Positions 34,601 through 44,800 of a DNA stretch of 64,000 nt are shown here, piece after piece; position 1 is the first letter of the stretch, and each line of letters opens with the position of its first letter. The stretch spans positions 913,147,648 to 913,211,647 of the forward strand of contig NC_081414.1 in NCBI RefSeq assembly GCF_030272615.1. The letters run 5' to 3'. Source of the stretch: Cryptomeria japonica (taxonomy: Eukaryota > Streptophyta > Pinopsida > Cupressales > Cupressaceae). Position numbers and translations under genes: made by a program. A model generated the notes under the pieces. That model ran no database searches and was not told the origin of the DNA. It saw only the letters and a list, made by a program, of their open reading frames with translations.

Positions 34601-35159
34601 TCATTGGTTAGCTGCCAAGTGCATTCTTCGCTATTTGCAAGGTACTCAGCACTATGGGCTCAAATACTCCAAGACAAACCAATTTTCTTTGGTTGGCTAT
34701 TCCGATTCCGATTATGCAGGTGATTCTACAGATGGAAAATCCGCATCCGAGTATTTAATGTATCTTGGATCTGCTCTCATCTCTTAGAGATCTAAAAAGC
34801 AATCTGTTCCAACTACCTCTTCTTCCGAAGCTGAATATATGGCCGCCTTTGAAGCAACTCGGGAAATCTTATGGTTTTGAAGAATTCTTGAAGACTTGCA
34901 GACACCACAGATTTCATCAACTCCACTGTTCATTGACAATCAATCTGCTATCAAAATGGCTAAAAATCCAGTATTTCATGATCGCACCAAGCACATCAAT
35001 ACAAAGTTTCATTTGATTCGGCATTATGTGAAAGATGGCACCATATACCTTAAATATTGCCCCACTGCAGATCAACCAGCAGATATTCTTACCAAGGCTT
35101 TGGGCAGAGAAAAGTTTGAGATGTTCAGAGAAATGCTCAGCTTAACCCCTTCAGTTTAA
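31685..35159 (+). pseudogene. Copia pol: protease, integrase, reverse transcriptase, RNase H
   Basis: In order: protease WILDTGATQHMTF (~31950); GAG-pre-integrase LWHARLGHIGYDNI with CEACILAKQ (~32355-32480); integrase SDLCGPL, FIDDYSRMTWIYFL, RTDNGGEF, then TPQQNGVVEQMNR (~32545-32870); reverse transcriptase NGTWQLVDPP, KARLVAKGYAQKEGIDYDET, QMDVKTAFLNGDL and catalytic YVDD at ~34211; RNase H EAEYMAAFEATREILWF and HINTKFHLIRHYV. In-frame stops lie at 32768, 32897, 34043, 34785 and ~34878, and a frameshift lies in an A-run near 34175. The phase is otherwise kept for 3.4 kb. It ends 8 bases before the 3' LTR. Confidence 0.9.
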
Positions 35160-35167
35160 GGGGGGGA
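35156..35167 (+). other. Polypurine tract of copia 30476-35446
   Basis: ttaaggggggga-type run immediately before the 3' LTR at 35168. Confidence 0.85.
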
Positions 35168-35446
35168 TGTTAATATCTCTTCACGGGTTTATTTCTCTTC
35201 ACGGGTTTAGTTTTATTTAGATTAATTTTTCATTAGTTTATTTATTAGGTTTTTCTGTTCCGGCAGTTTTGTATAACAGTTTACAACTGTTTTTGCCTCC
35301 TCTTTATATCTGCTTGTTTATTTTATTTTGAATGTACAATTTTTTTTATTGGAATACAAATTATATTCAGATTGCCATTCTTTCCATTCTTTTTTCTATC
35401 TGCTGCTAACAGAGATTCCAGATTGTTATTTTCTGCTAGGCTAACA
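35168..35446 (+). repeat. 3' LTR of copia 30476-35446
   Basis: 279 bp, four transitions from the 5' copy, followed by TSD AGATC. Confidence 0.92.
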
Positions 35447-35639
35447 AGATCAGTTGTGTACCAATAGATTCGAACAAGTTCTTGTTTCGATGGTCATGTT
35501 TCCCAAAGCACAAAGTGACCTTAATGCCTCTCCACAGAAGTTAAAAAGAGTCAATGATTGAAAGTCAGAAAAAACTAAAATCTAGGAAGTGTGATATTTG
35601 AAGTTGAGGGTTGTATTCTGGTAATTGTTTGGTGAAATC

Positions 35640-36185
35640 ACCACATCCACTATCTCTGACCTCAAAGGGTTCTTCTCCATATCAACTTCAGCTGGCATTA
35701 GACCTGTTTAATAAATCCATTTTGTGAGTTTCCGAGCAGTTCAGGTGTCTTGTCTATGCTTCCACAATTTGCATAAATATCTGCCAGGGCACTGCAAATG
35801 TAACATTTCACAAAGTTGCTCCATCCTGTATGCTTTGATGGATGTATATAATTTTTTTCAAAAGCTTCCATTATAGCACAGGCAAAAGAAGGAAAACAAG
35901 TTTTTTCTCGCCATGTTTTTTAAGGTAAACTAATGCTCCTTGTCATTTCATTCTGTGTCAGTGAATCGAAGGGTTTTGAAACTTAAGAACTTTTCAATTA
36001 GAAAACTATTTGATTTGTTTGGCAGTGTTTCGGCGAATAAGGAATTGGCACTCGCATCGACAGAGTCGAAAGTTGGCGATCTAATTCAAACGCCAATGGA
36101 ACTGATATAAAAAATTCTAAAACCTTTTCAATAAATCCATTTCGTGCATCTCCTGCAAACTGTTGAAATCGATGATACGACATGT
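35640..36185 (-). pseudogene. Probable PPR protein remnant
   Basis: Two separated minus-strand pieces resemble plant-type pentatricopeptide repeats. ALADIYANCGSIDKT (35745-35795) fits the ALVDMYAKCGSIEDA-type repeat segment, and AGDARNGFIEKVLEFF (36085-36160) fits the AGYAQNGxxEKALExF segment. Stops and frame changes separate them. PPR proteins bind organellar RNA and form very large plant families, so pseudogene fragments are common. The call rests on two short motifs only. Confidence 0.45.
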
Positions 36186-36389
36186 TGGTCAGGATTTCAT
36201 GACTTCAAACTTAACACTAGTAACTATGGACACAATTGATGATTATGATCTGATTAGCAAATTGACGTTACAAAATAATCAAGAATGTCCATAAATGAAA
36301 CTTGATGATGCAGACATCATTGTTTTCGATTTGACCAAAATAAGGCTATTGAGAGAGAGAGAGTTTGCATATGACATGGACATCAACAT

Positions 36390-36699
36390 TGTTAAATAAG
36401 CAGGACATCTATGTATGTATGTATGTATGTCACCAAACAGCAAATAATAAACAGAGATATTAGAAGATAGAGACAGCAAATTACGTGGTTTACCAGTTGG
36501 CTACATCCATGGAAAAAGTAGGGCATTCATCTCCTTACTGATCACGGCATTTAAAAAGAAAATTTTCATCAATCATACAAATGTTTCAATTCCTAAAAGA
36601 TATGTACTAAACTCATTAGGTCAATGAAGAGTTCAAAACAGGGAGATGAAAGGTTTAATTGACTCGGTGTTTGACTGTTGAAGTCTAATCCATGCTACA
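36390..36699 (-). repeat. 3' LTR of the outer copia
   Basis: About 310 bp. It contains a (TATG)n microsatellite at 36411-36431 absent from the 5' copy, which explains much of the length difference. No clear polypurine tract remains beside it. Confidence 0.75.
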
Positions 36700-36789
36700 A
36701 ATAGCCATGAAAAGAGATATCACTTGCTTTTCCAAGCTTATTGTCACATGTTTACTAGACCAAGAGAAGCTCTATAGAACTCCAACTTC

Positions 36790-37900
36790 TCTTTTGAAAC
36801 AGACTTAGTGCATGCATCTATAGGTTTGAGGTTAGTATTATTCTAGCACTTTGAATAAAATTATATTGAAGCTCTATGTGCTTCGTTCGTGAATGAAAAG
36901 CTGGATCTTCAGCCAAATGAATTGTACTCTTGTTGTCACTATATAAAACAAAATCTTGTTGTCTATTACCCAATTCAAAGAGTAACCAATCCAACTACAA
37001 CACTTTTTTAGCTCTTACGGTTGCAATATATTCTGCTTCCGTAGTGGAAAGAGCCACTACCTTCTGCAACCTAGAAATATAGCTTATCGATCCCCCTACA
37101 AATGTGAACACACCCTATGGTAGATCGTTTTTTATCCAAATCACCAACCATGTCTAAGTTAACATATTCTTGTAATTGTGCATCTTCTCCTATAAGCCTC
37201 AATACATAATTTGATGTGCTATTTAGATATCTCAGAATCCATTTTACAACCTGCCAATATATTTTTTATGATTTACTCATATGCTTGTTGACCACTCCCA
37301 CTGCGTGAATAATGTTGGGTTTTGTGCAGATTATTGCATACATAAGTCTCCCAATGACGGAGGAGTAGGGCACTCTTTCAATGTATACTTTTTCTTCCTA
37401 TGTCTTAGGATACATCTCTGAAGATAATTTGAAGTGATCAACAAGAGGCGATAATTTGAAGTGATCAACAAGAGGCGATAATTTGAAGTGATCAACAAGA
37501 GGCGTGCTCGCTATATTAGCATTCTTCATACTTAAATTATTCAATATATTTCTCTTATGACAATTTTATTTCCTTCTTTTTACCTCTAATAATTTTCATT
37601 CCAAGGATTTACCATAGGGTTTGATTTAGTCCATAAAAACTTCGATTCAATTTGCAAACCAAATCCTCTTTACCTTCTTTCTCAAAACCTTCAAGTTGCT
37701 TCATGTACAACTCTTCTTCCAAGTCACCGTGAAGAAAGGTTGTCGTAACATCGAGCTGCTCCAATTCAAGATCATAAACAACTGCTAAACCCAGCACTGA
37801 GCTCAATGCCCTTTTGCCAATCGTATCCTTTGACCACCAATCTGGCCCTGTATCTCTTCTTCCCACCTTCTTCCTTCAACCTATACACCTATCTATTTTT
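36790..37900 (-). pseudogene. Outer copia reverse transcriptase C-terminal part and RNase H remnant
   Basis: Reading on the minus strand, reverse transcriptase pieces YDLELEQLDVTTTFLHGDL and KEDLVCKLNRSFYGL lie at 37609-37866, followed near 37330 by the copia MYAIICTKPN-type segment. RNase H pieces VVALSTTEAEYIA and LYSDNKSTIHLAEDPAFHS lie at 36830-37080. Stops and shifts occur throughout. A 27-bp triplication at 37423-37503 lies between the two domains. Confidence 0.8.
37423..37503. repeat. Three exact 27-bp tandem copies
   Basis: Units 37423-37449, 37450-37476 and 37477-37503, each gataatttgaagtgatcaac followed by aagaggc. The exact identity suggests a recent expansion inside the dead element. 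Confidence 0.9.
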
Positions 37901-38138
37901 CTATGATTTCTTGTTAAGTTGAAGAGACACTACATCTCATGTGTGATTGCCATCAAATATCCCATCTGATCTCTCATAGCCTCTATCCATTGTTTGTAGT
38001 CTATTTTCACAAGCTTCTTCAAACATAGCAGGTTCAGCTTCATTGAAAAGCAACAAATTTTGAATGAAATCATTATATTTTGTTAGAGGATTGCACTCCT
38101 TGGTGGACCTTTGAACCTAAGGACTAAATTCTTGTAAA

Positions 38139-38266
38139 GTACCCTCCTCAAGAGTACCAGTGTGATGATCTTGCTCTTCATTATCATGGAAATTTGGGGG
38201 TTGTACCCTCCTCAAGAGTACCAGTGTGATGATCTTGCTCTTCATTATCATGGAAATTTGGGGGCT
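38139..38266. repeat. Two near-identical 64-bp tandem copies
   Basis: Units 38139-38202 and 38203-38266, starting gtaccctcctcaagagtacc, differ only at the last bases. They lie in the spacer between integrase and reverse transcriptase of the outer copia. Confidence 0.9.
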
Positions 38267-38439
38267 GAACTTGTGGTTGTATCTATGGATGAAATTGCAT
38301 ATGTGCTTGATTTACAATCTCTTTTTGTTTGAACTCATCACTCCCATTTTGTGATGTCTTCTAATGGTGCATACCCTTTGGCTGATATGCCTTGTTCTTC
38401 TAAATTTGTCATAACCTTTTTCATTTCATTGAAGGGCAC

Positions 38440-38749
38440 ATCTCTACTTCATGTGACTTTCTTGGTAACTAGGTTCCAAAACATATAACCATAATTTTCA
38501 TCTCCATATCCAACGAAAATACATCTTGTAGACTTCAAATCAAGCTTTGTTCCTTTTCGTGGGATGTGAACAAAATTTTCACACCCAAACACTTGTAGAT
38601 GATCATAAGAAATATTCCTACCCTACCACTTTTGGAACTCCAAAATCTGAATGAGAGGATGGTCTTCTATTGATTAGGTACACTATTGTATTTACAACCT
38701 CGACCCAAAATTGTTTTCCTAATCCAACATTTGAGAGCATACTACATGT
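38440..38749 (-). pseudogene. Outer copia integrase C-terminal remnant
   Basis: The minus strand reads SMLSNVGLGKQFWVEVVNT and VYLINRRPSS, the copia segment that follows the integrase catalytic Glu, then MYFRWIW-like pieces of the LGY region. It is cut at 38749 by the nested copia derivative; the upstream part resumes beyond 40490. Confidence 0.75.
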
Positions 38750-39201
38750 TGTTGAAATGGTAGAGCCAACATAGAACAGAAAAAACTAAACCATGATTGC
38801 AGAGAATGGCACAAATGAAAAATATTATTGATTTGATTTTGTAGGATAAAATATATTATCAGATACACATATTCATTCTAAATGTGTGCCTTTAAATAGG
38901 CACTACAAAACAACAAATGGTTGTGTAACTACACAACTGAAAACACAACCGCCGATAGTTTTATTAATTAAATCTAAACTAATGTAATAACACCAACATT
39001 CCCCCCCTTATTACATTAATCTGAACAAGAGTGGAAGTTGCAAGGGTTTTAATCCAACCCTCGAGGAACTTTGATGAAGCTCCTTCACCAATTCTCCTCA
39101 CTCGCCCAAGAAACACCGAGCTGATTGCATCAGTGGATCTCCTGACCGCAAAACCTGGAACTATCTACACAAGAACAAAAGTTCCCACCTCCCCTGCACA
39201 A

Positions 39202-39340
39202 TGAGACACATTTCCTCCGAAATTCCACATCTCCTCTGAGTGTGTTTAATGCCTCCTCCAGTGCTGCACATGAGACGCATTTCCTCTGAAAGTCCAGTCC
39301 ACGTCTCCTCCGAGTGTGTCTAACGCCTCATCAAGTGCTA
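39202..39340. repeat. Diverged ~69-bp tandem duplication
   Basis: Units start at 39202 and 39271 (tgagac.catttcct..gaa) and share ctcctc.gagtgtgt.taa.gcctc. It lies between gag and the polypurine tract of the nested derivative. Confidence 0.7.
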
Positions 39341-39792
39341 TGGAAACTTGATCACTGCCGCTATGCTTGCACAACCCTGTCCCTCCCCTTGCTCCTAGAA
39401 GGGACAATCACACTACCAAGCTCCCTCTTCTCTTCAGGAACACAAATAAATCGCGCCCCCTTTTTAGGGACAAATCTGCCAAGCCCCTGCTTTACAGGGA
39501 CACGGATAGGTTGCTTCTCATGCAATGATCATCTCTAAGCGAGAAGCTAACTCGAGATGATAAAAGATCTTCCTACCTCCATTGCCTCCGACCTCCTGTC
39601 AATATTCACTATTCTCTAAAGTAGAAATCTTGTATCAACCCCTATATCATCTGATGGACTGTCACCATCAGATGATTCATTGTTATGGACTGCAAATCCA
39701 CAAAAGTTGGTCTCACCTTCTGTTGCAACAAAAGATGTATCTTTCTTTAACTTTCCATCGATTAGATCTTTGGCCCGTTGAAAACAGTTCAA

Positions 39793-40365
39793 CTACACAT
39801 GCCCATTTTTCTGACAATAAAAGCATTTGAATTCTCTTCTACTGGAAACATTAGATTTATTCCTAGCAACCAAAGTACATTCTTCAGGAAGTTGATAGTT
39901 CTTATTAGTTCTATTTCCTTCATCACTTAGAGAAGAGATTATTGTTTCCAAGCTAGGCTTTATTTTGTTTAGAGTAAAGACAATATGGTCAAAACTAGAA
40001 GGCAAACTGTTAAGTAATATTGCCTTGGCATCATCATTAGTGACATTAGCATTTATACCTACAAGTTGATTAAGGAGAGAATGAAAAATGCTTATATGTT
40101 GAATAATATTATCACCTCCATTCATCTTTAACCCGAACAATTTCTGCTTAATAGACATCTTGGCACTGGAAGCTTGAGAACCAAACAAGACATTGAGCCC
40201 GTCCCGTATTGTTTTTGACGTCTTTGATAAATCAATATGATGCAAGTATGCATCTGATAAACCAAGACCAATCAATGTCATGGCCTTACGATCTTTTGTC
40301 GTCCACTTCGTTGCTGCATCTACATCTTGTGGCTTTGTTACAGTCCCATCCACAATCTCCCACAA
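39793..40365 (-). pseudogene. gag of the nested copia derivative
   Basis: 190 open codons with the copia UBN2-type gag domain: WEIVDGTVTKP, DRKAMTLIGLGLSDAYLHHI, SAKMSIKQKLFGLKMNGG, SIFHSLLNQLVGI and DAKAILLNSLPSSFDHIV. It ends at a zinc-knuckle start, FKCFYCQKNGHV. The first ~50 residues usual for copia gag are missing and no ATG is near the frame start, although the PBS is only 45 bases upstream. Past the knuckle, to 39000, no protease, integrase or reverse transcriptase is seen, only a frame-broken Gly/Arg-rich stretch. The deletion of pol must be older than the insertion, or the derivative spread as a gag-only element. Confidence 0.8.
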
Positions 40366-40410
40366 ATCTTTCTCAATTAATGACAGTTGAGATCATAGAA
40401 ACAAGTTTTC

Positions 40411-40422
40411 GCTCTGATACCA
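40411..40422 (-). other. PBS of the nested copia derivative
   Basis: Minus strand TGGTATCAGAGC, directly touching the truncated LTR at 40423. Confidence 0.88.
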
Positions 40423-40494
40423 TGTTGAAATGGTAGAGCCAACATAGAACAGAAAAAACTAAACCATGATTGCAGAGAATGGCACAAATCAAAA

Positions 40495-41279
40495 AACTAA
40501 TCTTTCTACTGCACCATTCTCTTGTGGTGTAAGAGGAATGATCTCAATTCTCTAAATGCCACTTTCTGCACAATATTGATCAAATTCTTTTGAACAATAC
40601 TCACCCCATTGTCAGTTTTTAAGCATTTAATCTTACTACCGGTTTGATTTTCTACATGTGCTTTGAAAGTTTTAAACATACCAAAAACGTGAGACTTCTT
40701 TTTCATCATGTAGACACAAACCATCCTAGTACATCATCCAAAAAGTGACAAAATAATTGGACCCATCAATAGATGCTACCTCTGAGGGACCAAAGACATC
40801 TGAATGCAACTAGCTCCAGTGGATGTGACTCCTTATCATGTTCCTTGGTAGAAAATTTTGTTCCTTTCTATTTGTCATATATGCTATGCTTGCATAACTC
40901 TAAGTCAATTGATTTCAAACCTAGAAGTTGATTCTTCTTATGCAAGATCTCAAGACCCTTTTTGCTCATGTGACTGAGCCTTTTATGCCAAAATTCGATT
41001 CTGCTATCAACAATTGCTACTACAGCTCTTACTTTTGTCTAACCCTCTAGCACATACAATGTACTAGAATTGCTTCCTCTAGCAATCATCAATGCTCAAT
41101 TTTGTCACCTTCTACGTACTTGACTCAAATTTAATACATCTGTGAGGATCCAACAACTGCCTAGCTGAAATCAGATTTCTTTTGAGTTGAGGAACATGTT
41201 TGGCATCCTTTAGCAACTAGCTGTCATTTTCTGATTTTAATAAAACATCTCCCTTGTCAATGGTACTACAAGGCTCATC
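40495..41279 (-). pseudogene. Outer copia GAG-pre-integrase and integrase remnant
   Basis: Minus-strand pieces include VPQLKRNLISARQLLD, a WHKRLSHMSKKGLEIL-type pre-integrase motif, and the integrase core HVFGMFKTFKAHVENQTG with KIKCLKTDNG, and then, frame-shifted, TPQENGAVER at the edge with the nested element. Stop codons are frequent. The gypsy element interrupts it at 41280, between the protease and pre-integrase regions. Confidence 0.8.
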
Positions 41280-41284
41280 ATCAC

Positions 41285-41785
41285 TGATCAGGATTAAATT
41301 GGGAAAATATTGAAATCTAATTTTCAAAATTTTCTATGTTTTAGTAAATTGCAATTTTGAGGGTCTTCGGTGCATTTTTGGACAAATGTTGGGCGCGGAA
41401 ACATGAAGAGAAATCTTCGATGTTTCCGAAATTTGGTTCTAGATTATTTGAATACCTTTCCAACGCATCAAACGGTTTGTAATTCGGAGCTAGGATGAGA
41501 AAGTTATGCCTTCTCAAAGTGGACTAAATTTTATATTTAGTTTTTTTGATAATTTTGATAGTTTTAGTAGTTTAATTGTAATAAACATTATTGTGACTCT
41601 TCGTTTCAATTCCAAGGGATTTGTGTGACCCTTGGGATACATTCGACTTGTATAAACTCCAATTTTGAATAGAATGGAGACAGTTTTTGGCTTGCAATCT
41701 TCTTGTTGTCAATTTTTGTGTTGAAATCTACAATACCGCAGGTATCACACCAGGTATTGTAATCTGGTTTTCATAAATCAGATCA
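41285..41785 (+). repeat. 5' LTR of the intact gypsy element
   Basis: 501 bp with a run of seven T where the 3' LTR has six. A TATA-like ttgtataaactcc lies near 41647, a plausible promoter. Confidence 0.95.
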
Positions 41786-41786
41786 G

Positions 41787-41798
41787 TGGTATCAGAGC
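41787..41798 (+). other. PBS (initiator-Met type)
   Basis: TGGTATCAGAGC, one base after the LTR. The polyprotein phase is open through it, but the first ATG is at 41813. Confidence 0.92.
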
Positions 41799-41812
41799 GG
41801 GAACGCTCCTTT

Positions 41813-44800
41813 ATGCCAATTTACACAAGGTCTTCCTACCAAAGATTAGGATTGGATACACAAGATTTGTCAAAATACCCACCTTTGAGACGCACACAAT
41901 CGAAGATGTCAGACAATGATGTTAAGAAGTTGGTCGAGGAAGCTTTAAATAAGCAACGAGAGGAGATGATGAGTCAATTTTCAAACCTCCTACAGAAGCA
42001 AAAACCCTCTGAATCTGAAACACCATTTCGTGGAAATACCCCTTTCAAAGTGCAGGTGAATTTCGACATCCCAAATTTTGAAGGAAAGGTCGATGCTGAA
42101 GCTGTTGATAACTGGTTATCAAAGTTGGATAGGTACTTTTCTGTAAATAATTTCTCAGATGCTGAAAAGATAACATTTGCTCTCCTCAAAGCTGAAACCC
42201 ATGTGAAATTAGCATGGGAAACCAAAGTAGCAAACAAAGAACAAGAATCAGTTGCTGAAGATGATTTTATACTATCTCTTGATAAGAAGCCCACATGGGG
42301 AGAATTTGTGGAATATATAAAAGAAGCTTACCTCCCGGAGGATATATATGAACAAAAATACATAGAATGGCAGCTTCTTCGCCAAAGGAGGGATCAGTCT
42401 GTGCAAGATTACACCAATACATTCCATTCACTTTCAGCAAAACTCGGTATTAATGATTCAGAGAAGCATAGAATTTTAAAATATCGGAGTGGACTTCACA
42501 GGTATATTCAAACAGAGATGGATTTTTTAAATATTGAGACATTGGCAACTGCCTATAAATATGCTACAAAAATTGAAGAAAAATCCAAGCAAAGATGGAA
42601 GAGGGACTACTTTGCAAACAACAAGCCAAGGGCTGAAGGTGGCAATAAATTTGCAGGGAAACAGGTGACCAAGGAACCTCATTCAAATTCACCCAAGAAC
42701 ACATGGTGGTCTACTAAAAAGACAGACACAGGCATGTGGTGTGAGCTGCATAGGTCCCCAACCCATAATACAAAGGATTGTCGAAGTATTAAAAATTTGA
42801 TGACAGAAATACGAGGGGAGGAAGCTGAACCTGAATCGCCACCAATAGATAATTCTAAGAAAGAGGAGAATGATTCCATCATAGAAGCAAACCCATATGC
42901 CGTAGTTGGAACTGCTAAAGTATTTCCCCGTGAAGATGAAGAGAGACTTTTTCATTCACAGATGTGGGTTGATGGAAAGCCTCTACATTTTATTGTTGAC
43001 AGTGGGAGTCAAAAGAATTTGATCTCTAGGGAGACAGTCAAAAGATTAAATTTGAAAGTGACAAGACACCCACAACCATACTCTATGGGATGGGTGAATG
43101 AGGGACAAGATATTCAAATCAATCAACAATGTCGATTGCCATATTCAATCAAGCCTTTCAAGGATGAAGTGATATGTGATGTAGCACCATTGGATGTATG
43201 CGATGTCTTGCTGGGGCAGCCATACATGTATCAGAGGCATGGGGTGTATGAGTCAAGGCCACGTAGTGTTACAATCAAGCTTGGTGAGAAGAGGTACCGA
43301 ATACCAGAGGTATGTCCAACAAAAACTGCATCTTTAATTAGTGCTAAACAATGTAAACGCTTGATTGCTCAAACTGGAGCTTTTATTGTACTCATGATTC
43401 GCCCTGAACAAACAAAGTCAGTTGTTCTTAATACACATGCTAAGGTAACAGAGAATCAACAAAATCAAATAGATAAAATTTTGAAAGAATATCACAATGT
43501 GTTTACACCACCAGTGGGAGTACCAACACACTGTCAAGTCAAGCACTCTATTGATTTAATTCCAGGCACACCGCTACCACATGAGCCAATATATAGGAGG
43601 TCAGTTTTGGAAAATAATGAGATTAAGAGACAAATTCAGGAGTTGATTCAGAAAGGACACATTCGTCCAAGTGCTTCACCTTGTGGAAGTCCAATTGTCC
43701 TTGCTAAAAAGAAAGATGGGACATGGAGGCTTTGTATTGATTATAGAGCATTAAACAAAATCTCTGTTAAAAATAGATATCCAATCCCTCGAATTGATGA
43801 TTTGTTGGACCAACTTAGGGGGGCTAAATTCTTTACAAAAGTTGACTTGAAGTCTGGATACCACCAAGTACCAATTGATCCAGCAGATGTGTGGAAGACT
43901 GCATTTAAATCTAAGGAAGGTTTGTTTGAATGGTTGGTCATGCCTTTTGGCCTAACAAATGCCCCAGCCACATTTATGAGATTGATGAATGATGTGCTTA
44001 GACCATTCATTGATTCCTTTGTAGTTGTTTATTTGGATGACATACTCATCTTTAGCAGAACTTGGTCTGAGCATTTGCAGCATGTTGAACAAGTTCTTTC
44101 AACTCTGCAAAAACACAAACTTTATGCCAACATTGAGAAGTGTTCTTTTGGTATGCAGAGTATTCAATACTTAGGGTATATCATTGACATTGAGGGTGTT
44201 CATGTTGATCCAGCAAAGATTCAAATAATTCAAGATTGGCCATCTCCTAAAAATTTCACAGAGCTTCGCAGCTTCTTGGGCTTGGCCAACTTCTATCGTA
44301 GATTTGTGTTTGGTTTCTCACACATATCATGGCCTCTTAATCAATCACTCAGGGGTGGAGCACAAGCAAAATTTCAATGGACAGAGGCAAAACAACAAGC
44401 ATTTGAGGAGTTAAAGAAAAGACTATGTTCAGCACCAGTATTGGTCCTTCCAGATCTACACCAAGCATTTGAGATAGAAACAGATGCATCAGATTATGCT
44501 CTTGGTGCGGTACTCACACAAAATGGGCATCCTGTTGCCTATCACAGTGAAACTTTTTCTGATACAGTACGTAAGTATCCCACCTATGATAAGGAGTTGT
44601 ATGCCATTGTTCAGGCTTGCAAACAATGGAAACACTATATACTGGGAAAAGAAACTGTTATACATACAGACCATAAACCACTCCAATTCTTGCAAACACA
44701 AGGAAAGCTACAGAATGATAGACATCAACGGTGGTCAGTCTATTTACAACAATTTCACCTCAACATTCGTCATAAAAAAGGAAGCAGTAACAAGGTGGCA

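Larger units (their letters stand above)
30476..35446 (+). mobile_element. Complete Ty1/copia retrotransposon (4971 bp), coding broken
   Basis: Two 279-bp LTRs (30476-30754, 35168-35446) start TGTTAA and end GCTAACA, flanked by the perfect TSD AGATC (30471-30475 and 35447-35451). A PBS follows the first LTR and a G-run polypurine tract precedes the second. Gene order is gag, protease, integrase, reverse transcriptase, RNase H, which defines copia. By eye the LTRs differ at four sites, all transitions, so the insertion is fairly young although the polyprotein has several stops and one frameshift. Confidence 0.92.
38750..40490 (-). mobile_element. Nested non-autonomous copia derivative, 5' truncated
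   Basis: A full 249-bp LTR (38750-38998, TGTTGAAATGG...CACCAACA) is followed on its interior side by a C-run that is the polypurine tract. The other LTR begins at 40423 directly beside a perfect PBS (40411-40422) but stops after about 68 bp at 40490, where outer-copia integrase sequence resumes. About 180 bp of this LTR, and probably some outer sequence, were deleted, so no TSD is left. The interior has gag but no pol. Confidence 0.82.

Noticed and set aside
36300-36370. gagagaga run as a promoter GAGA element
   Set aside because: A simple AG repeat next to no gene; nothing supports a promoter.
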